NCBI RefSeq assembly: GCF_000092285.1
Contig: NC_014100.1
Span: forward strand, 372,001 to 436,000
Origin: Caulobacter segnis ATCC 21756
Lineage (GTDB): Bacteria; Pseudomonadota; Alphaproteobacteria; Caulobacterales; Caulobacteraceae
Length of the DNA stretch: 64,000 bases
Reading direction: 5' to 3'
The position numbers and the translations under genes are program-made. Positions 60,548 to 64,000 of this stretch are shown here, one piece after another. The notes beneath the pieces are model-generated. The model searched no databases, was not told the DNA's origin, and was given only the letters and a program-made list of their open reading frames with translations. Positions within the stretch are counted from its first letter, which is position 1. Each line of letters starts with the position of its first letter.

Positions 60548-61447
60548 ATGATCACCCGCATAGGCACCTTCGCACATTCGAACGCGTTGATCGCCGCCAG
60601 CCTGCGCACCCAGGCCAAGCTGGCGGACCAGCAGACCCAGGAGTCCACCGGGCTGAAGTCGACCTCGTTCGGGGGACTCGGCACGGACGTGGCCTCGCTG
60701 CTGAGGATGTCCAGCCAGTCGACGCGGCTGACGGCCGACAACGGCGCCGCTCAGACCGCATCGGCCTATGTGCAGTCGGCCTATGCGGCGGTGGGCGACA
60801 TCGCCGACCTCGCCAATACGATCAAGTCTCAACTCGCCGCGCAGATCAGCGGGACCAGCCTGGACGGCGACAGCCTGGCCGCCTACGCGCGAGGCTGGCT
60901 CGACGATCTGCAGACGCAGCTCAATAGTCAGGTCGGCGGGGTCTATCTGTTCGGCGGCGAAGCTGTCGACGCCGCGCCCGTCGACTTTTCATCCGCCGAC
61001 TATGATCCCACCGCCGTCGGAAACACCGGCTACTATCAAGGCGCGTCGACAACCCGGACGTTCGCCAGCGTGGACGGCTCGAAGATCTCTCTGTCCATCA
61101 CCGCGCAGGCCGGCGGTTTCGAGCAACTCGCTCGAGCGCTGTCGATGGTCATCGCCGATCCTGGCGACTCCGACACGCTGTCGGCCGCCTTCGACCTGGT
61201 CGGCGAAGCCGTGTCGGGTGTGGGCGCCGTGCAGGAAGGACTGGGCGTCCAGGCCAGCCAGCTCTCCAGCCTGATCAGCCGCAACGAGACCAAGATCGAT
61301 ACGCTGGACGACCTGGCTTCGCAGCTTAAGGGGGCCGACTTGGCGCAGGCCGCTGTTCTGGTCACCAACTACCAGACCCAGCTGGAGGCGCTCTATTCCA
61401 CGATCGGAACGCTCTCGTCCTCGAGCCTGCTCAAGTACCTGGGCTAG
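60548..61447 (+). CDS. flgL: Flagellar hook-associated protein 3 (FlgL)
   Basis: 299 residues. ITRIGTFAHSNALIAASLRTQAKLADQQTQESTG is the flagellin-like N-terminus and SLISRNETKIDTLDDLASQLKGADLAQAAVLVTNYQTQLEALYSTIGTLSSSSLLKYLG the C-terminus. It joins FlgK to the filament. Last gene of the flgD-flgL operon; a hairpin follows 3 bp after the stop. Confidence 0.9.
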   Translation: MITRIGTFAHSNALIAASLRTQAKLADQQTQESTGLKSTSFGGLGTDVASLLRMSSQSTRLTADNGAAQTASAYVQSAYAAVGDIADLANTIKSQLAAQISGTSLDGDSLAAYARGWLDDLQTQLNSQVGGVYLFGGEAVDAAPVDFSSADYDPTAVGNTGYYQGASTTRTFASVDGSKISLSITAQAGGFEQLARALSMVIADPGDSDTLSAAFDLVGEAVSGVGAVQEGLGVQASQLSSLISRNETKIDTLDDLASQLKGADLAQAAVLVTNYQTQLEALYSTIGTLSSSSLLKYLG

Positions 61448-61449
61448 CG

Positions 61450-61478
61450 CCATCCCCGTTACGGGTATGCCCGGATGG
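61450..61478 (+). terminator. Hairpin directly after flgL
   Basis: CCATCC (61450-61455) pairs with GGATGG (61473-61478), with an inner CCCG-TTA-CGGG. It starts 3 bp after the flgL stop. Followed by GTTGTC, so the U-run is weak. Confidence 0.45.
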
Positions 61479-61521
61479 GTTGTCATCGCGTCGTGGGGCG
61501 AAGCCGAAGCGCCTGCGCTGG

Positions 61522-61553
61522 CCCAAAATCCGGCCTCTCCCCAGTATTTTGGG
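61522..61553. terminator. Perfect 8-bp inverted repeat after flgL
   Basis: CCCAAAAT (61522-61529) and ATTTTGGG (61546-61553), 16-base loop. It may be a second terminator or a regulatory site for the downstream operon. Confidence 0.45.
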
Positions 61554-61747
61554 GGATTTCTGCGGCTACAAGCCAACTTTGAATATCGTTGTTATTTGAG
61601 TCGCGTGGCGTCTAGCCACATGCGACGGAATGTCGCCGCGAGGTGGCAAGCATATTTACCTCGATTTAAGATTGAGGATCCCAAAATACAGACACGATTA
61701 TCTCCGTCCAGATGGCGGAGGTATATTTATACGCGAGAGGGGGCGTG

Positions 61748-62071
61748 GTGCCGGAAGTTTCGGAACACTTGGTCAGCTTCTCGGGAAATTTGACGATCGG
61801 AAATATATCCGACGCTCACTTGGCCCTGGTCGACGCCATGGGCCAAGATGCGCCCGTCGTGGTGAGCCTCGACGATGTCAGCGAAGTCGACCTCACGTTC
61901 GCTCAACTTCTGGAGGCGGCCCGGCGCACGGCGACCGCGCGCGGCCAGATCATCCGCCTGGAGAAGCCGGCCGAGGGCGCGCTGCTTCAGGTTCTTCAAC
62001 GCGGCGGTTTCCTGGATCCGGACGACGCCGATCGCGCGAATTTCTGGTTTGGGGGAAAGACACACTCATGA
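61748..62071 (+). CDS. STAS-domain protein (CheS-like) in the chemotaxis operon
   Basis: 107 residues from a GTG at 61748 with AGGGGG four bases upstream; alternatives are GTG 61745 and ATG 61712 (119 residues). LVSFSGNLTIGNISDAHLALVDAM and VVSLDDVSEVDLTFAQLLEAARRTA match a STAS fold (anti-sigma-antagonist-like). In rhizobia a STAS protein (CheS) precedes cheY1 and cheA and helps CheA drain phosphate from CheY1. The order STAS-cheY-cheA here is the same, and the ends overlap by ATGA. The usual phosphorylatable Ser is replaced by Asp/Leu-Thr around DLTFAQ. Confidence 0.8.
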   Translation: MPEVSEHLVSFSGNLTIGNISDAHLALVDAMGQDAPVVVSLDDVSEVDLTFAQLLEAARRTATARGQIIRLEKPAEGALLQVLQRGGFLDPDDADRANFWFGGKTHS

Positions 62072-62433
62072 GCGCTATTCTCACCGTCGATGACTCGGCG
62101 AGCATTCGCGCGGCGATCAAGATCGCCCTGAGCAGCGAAGGCTACAATGTCACCGAGGCGGCCAACGGCGCCGAAGGCTTGGACAAGGCTTCCGCCGGCG
62201 GCTTCGACCTGATCGTCACCGACCTAAACATGCCGGTGATGGATGGTCTGACGATGATCCGCCAGCTGCGGGCCAGGCCCGCCGGCGCCGGGGTGCCGAT
62301 CATCTTCCTCACCACCGAGTCCGACGCGGACGTGAAGGCCGAAGCCAAGGCGGCCGGCGCCACTGGGTGGCTGACCAAGCCCTTCGAGCCCGACCAACTG
62401 GTCCGGGTCGTCAAGAAGGTCCTCGCCAAATGA
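62068..62433 (+). CDS. cheY: CheY-like single-domain response regulator
   Basis: 121 residues. Acidic pair Asp8-Asp9 (LTVDDSASIR), phosphoacceptor Asp52 (IVTDLNMPVMDG), Thr in FLTTES and Lys in LTKPFEP are all present. This is the CheY fold, acting in the cytoplasm on the flagellar motor or as a phosphate sink. It overlaps both the STAS gene and cheA by ATGA. Confidence 0.93.
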   Translation: MSAILTVDDSASIRAAIKIALSSEGYNVTEAANGAEGLDKASAGGFDLIVTDLNMPVMDGLTMIRQLRARPAGAGVPIIFLTTESDADVKAEAKAAGATGWLTKPFEPDQLVRVVKKVLAK

Positions 62434-64000
62434 GCGGCCTCGATCCCATCGAGACATTCCGTCAGGAGGCGCAGGAGCTTCTTGAGCAGGTCGAACAGGG
62501 CCTGCTCGATTTGGCGCATCGTCCGGGGGATCGAGACCTGATCGACGCGGTCTTTCGAGGACTGCACACGCTAAAGGGCTCGGGCGCGATGTTCGGCTTC
62601 GACGCCCTCGCCGCCTTCACCCATCACTGCGAGACGGCCTTCGATCGCGTGCGCAAGGGCGAGGTCCCGGCCACGCCCCGTCTGGTGGCCTGCGTCCTGT
62701 CCGCCCAGGATCACATGCGCGCGCTGGCCGAAGGGCGTCCGGTCGAGCCCGGCGCCGGCGAGGCGCTGCTGGCCGATCTGCACGCCGCCGTCGAGGGCGG
62801 CGACGCGCCCGTGGGAGCCGCCGAACCGGCGGCGCCTGACGCGCGTAAATGGAAGATCCGCTTCAGCCTGCCCGCCGACGCGCTCGTCAACGGCGCACGC
62901 CCCCTCCCGTTGCTCGATGAACTGCGTGACCTGGGCGACTGCCACGTCCGGGTCGTCACCGACGACGTGCCGATGCTGGAGGACCTGGTCCCCACAGAGT
63001 GCCATCTGGCCTGGGAAGTCCTGCTGACCACGCCGCACGGCCGCGACGCCATCGACGACGTCTTCATCTTCGTCATCGACGAGATGACGCTCGAGGTCGA
63101 GGAGCTGACCGCTTCTCGTGACCTCGACAATCCCATGGCCGAGGCCGCCGGATCCCCTTCGGCGGTCAAGGCCGAAAAGTCCACCGAGACGGCGGCCGCC
63201 CAAGACACCCGCGCCGCCAAGAGCGGTGAGACCGTCCGCGTCCCCGCCGAGCGGCTGGACGAGATGATGGATCGGGTTGGCGAGCTGGTCATAGCCCAGT
63301 CGCGCCTGAAGCAATTGGCCTCCTCCAGCCTCGACACCGCCCTCCGCGCCGTCGCCGAAGAGATCGAGCGCCTGGCCGCTGAGATGCGCGACACCATGAT
63401 GGTGGTGCGGATGGTGCCGGTGATCCAGCTCTTCGGACGCTTCCGCCGCCTGATCCACGACCTGCAGAACGACACCGGCAAGAAGATCGATCTTCACATC
63501 GAGGGCGAGACGACCGAACTCGACAAGACCGTGATCGAGCGTCTGGCCGACCCGCTGGTCCACCTTGTCCGGAACGCCGCCGATCACGGCCTCGAGACGC
63601 CCGAACAGCGCCTGGCCGCCGGCAAGCCCGAAGCGGGCGTGATCCGTCTTTCCGCCGTCCAGTCCGGCGCGGAGGTGTTGATCACCATCACCGACGACGG
63701 TCGTGGCGTGGATCGCGACCGGGTGCGCGCCAAGGCCGAGGAGAACGGCCTGATCACGCCCGGCCAGGTCCTGACCGACAATGAGCTGTTGAACCTGATC
63801 TTCGCGCCCGGCTTCTCGACGGCCGCGACGATCACCAACCTGTCCGGCCGCGGCGTCGGCATGGACGTGGTCAAGAAGACCATCGAGGGTCTCCGCGGTT
63901 CGCTCGACATCACCAGCAACCCCGGCCAGGGTTCGGTGGTCTCGCTGCGCATCCCGCTGACCCTGGCGATTATCGACGGTCTCCTGATCCGCGTCGGCGC
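62430..64000 (+). CDS. cheA: Chemotaxis histidine kinase CheA, 3'-truncated by the window
   Basis: At least 523 codons, open to the right edge. P1 Hpt domain with phospho-His in GLHTLKGSGAMFGF near residue 48; a P2-like segment (WKIRFSLPADAL, residues 148-225); P3 dimerisation (VRVPAERLDEMMDRVGELVIAQSRL) near 270; P4 kinase (HLVRNAADHGLE, TDDGRGVDRDRV, GFSTAATITNLSGRGVGMDVV). The P5 CheW-like domain starts at the edge. It starts in an ATGA overlap with cheY. Couples receptors to CheY. Confidence 0.95.
   Translation, partial: MSGLDPIETFRQEAQELLEQVEQGLLDLAHRPGDRDLIDAVFRGLHTLKGSGAMFGFDALAAFTHHCETAFDRVRKGEVPATPRLVACVLSAQDHMRALAEGRPVEPGAGEALLADLHAAVEGGDAPVGAAEPAAPDARKWKIRFSLPADALVNGARPLPLLDELRDLGDCHVRVVTDDVPMLEDLVPTECHLAWEVLLTTPHGRDAIDDVFIFVIDEMTLEVEELTASRDLDNPMAEAAGSPSAVKAEKSTETAAAQDTRAAKSGETVRVPAERLDEMMDRVGELVIAQSRLKQLASSSLDTALRAVAEEIERLAAEMRDTMMVVRMVPVIQLFGRFRRLIHDLQNDTGKKIDLHIEGETTELDKTVIERLADPLVHLVRNAADHGLETPEQRLAAGKPEAGVIRLSAVQSGAEVLITITDDGRGVDRDRVRAKAEENGLITPGQVLTDNELLNLIFAPGFSTAATITNLSGRGVGMDVVKKTIEGLRGSLDITSNPGQGSVVSLRIPLTLAIIDGLLIRVG

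Larger units (their letters stand above)
61448..61747. other. Spacer between flgL and the chemotaxis operon
   Basis: 300 bases with no supported gene. It holds two inverted repeats (61450-61478 and 61522-61553). The right half (61570-61740) is unusually AT-rich, with runs such as ATATTTA and GATTTAAGATTGAG, and should carry the chemotaxis promoter. The end of the spacer carries an AGGGGG ribosome site for the next gene. Confidence 0.6.

Noticed and set aside
61644..61660. TGGCAAG-N4-TTTAC resembling a sigma-54 promoter
   Set aside because: The invariant GC of the -12 element is replaced by TA, so it should not function as such.

Overview
The window is a GC-rich alphaproteobacterial chromosome segment. 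Protein-level resemblance, many ATGA/GTGA overlaps between neighbouring genes, apparently leaderless starts and one promoter fitting the Caulobacter housekeeping (sigma-73) consensus all point to Caulobacter or a close relative in Caulobacterales. I saw no insertion sequence, transposase, integrase, phage gene or CRISPR array. Most of the window is ordinary chromosome, densely packed in short operons.

Layout, part 1 (1-26.4 kb): the edge of a tag-like DNA glycosylase gene; a small secreted Gly/Pro repeat protein; ygfZ; a family 9 glycosyltransferase; dihydroorotase; an ECF42-type sigma factor coupled to a YCII/DGPF protein; a feruloyl-CoA-synthase-like enzyme; a lysoplasmalogenase-like membrane protein; a ThDP enzyme; a secreted protein built of five four-cysteine repeats; a fatty or aromatic acid catabolic group (metallo-beta-lactamase hydrolase, MarR regulator, enoyl-CoA hydratase, two SDRs); TfoX and GNAT genes that share a CATG start; an MFS exporter; a GNAT-DUF1285-NUDIX-CCA transferase-amidotransferase run; a TetR/O-methyltransferase divergon; hemF and a FadI-like thiolase.

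Part 2 (26.4-49.4 kb): the polyhydroxybutyrate group phaR, phaA, phaB with candidate PhaR sites; a DUF4908-like secreted protein; LacI and wHTH regulators; gloB with a cupin; a methyltransferase; a PII protein; a phospholipase D-family protein; a metX-metW-endonuclease/phosphatase operon; a six-gene operon (sixA, DUF952, pyrD, TVP38, histidine kinase, small protein); gamma-glutamyltransferase; tRNA-Arg(ACG); and two-component genes including a kinase with a long Pro-rich sensor region.

Part 3 (49.4-64 kb) is the accessory-looking part. A classical autotransporter with Asp-rich inserts lies directly downstream of an ECF sigma factor and a small acidic protein. It is followed by a compact flagellar filament/hook set: fliS, fliD and one flagellin on the minus strand, facing flgD, flgE, an unknown 103-residue protein, flgK and flgL on the plus strand. 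A STAS-cheY-cheA chemotaxis operon then runs off the window. The filament cap and FliS, a single flagellin of the general bacterial type, a very short FlgD and an AT-rich fliS region suggest a second flagellum or a transferred module rather than the canonical Caulobacter polar set. This is the best candidate for something undescribed. Coordinates were read by hand; start codons are marked as uncertain where several are possible.
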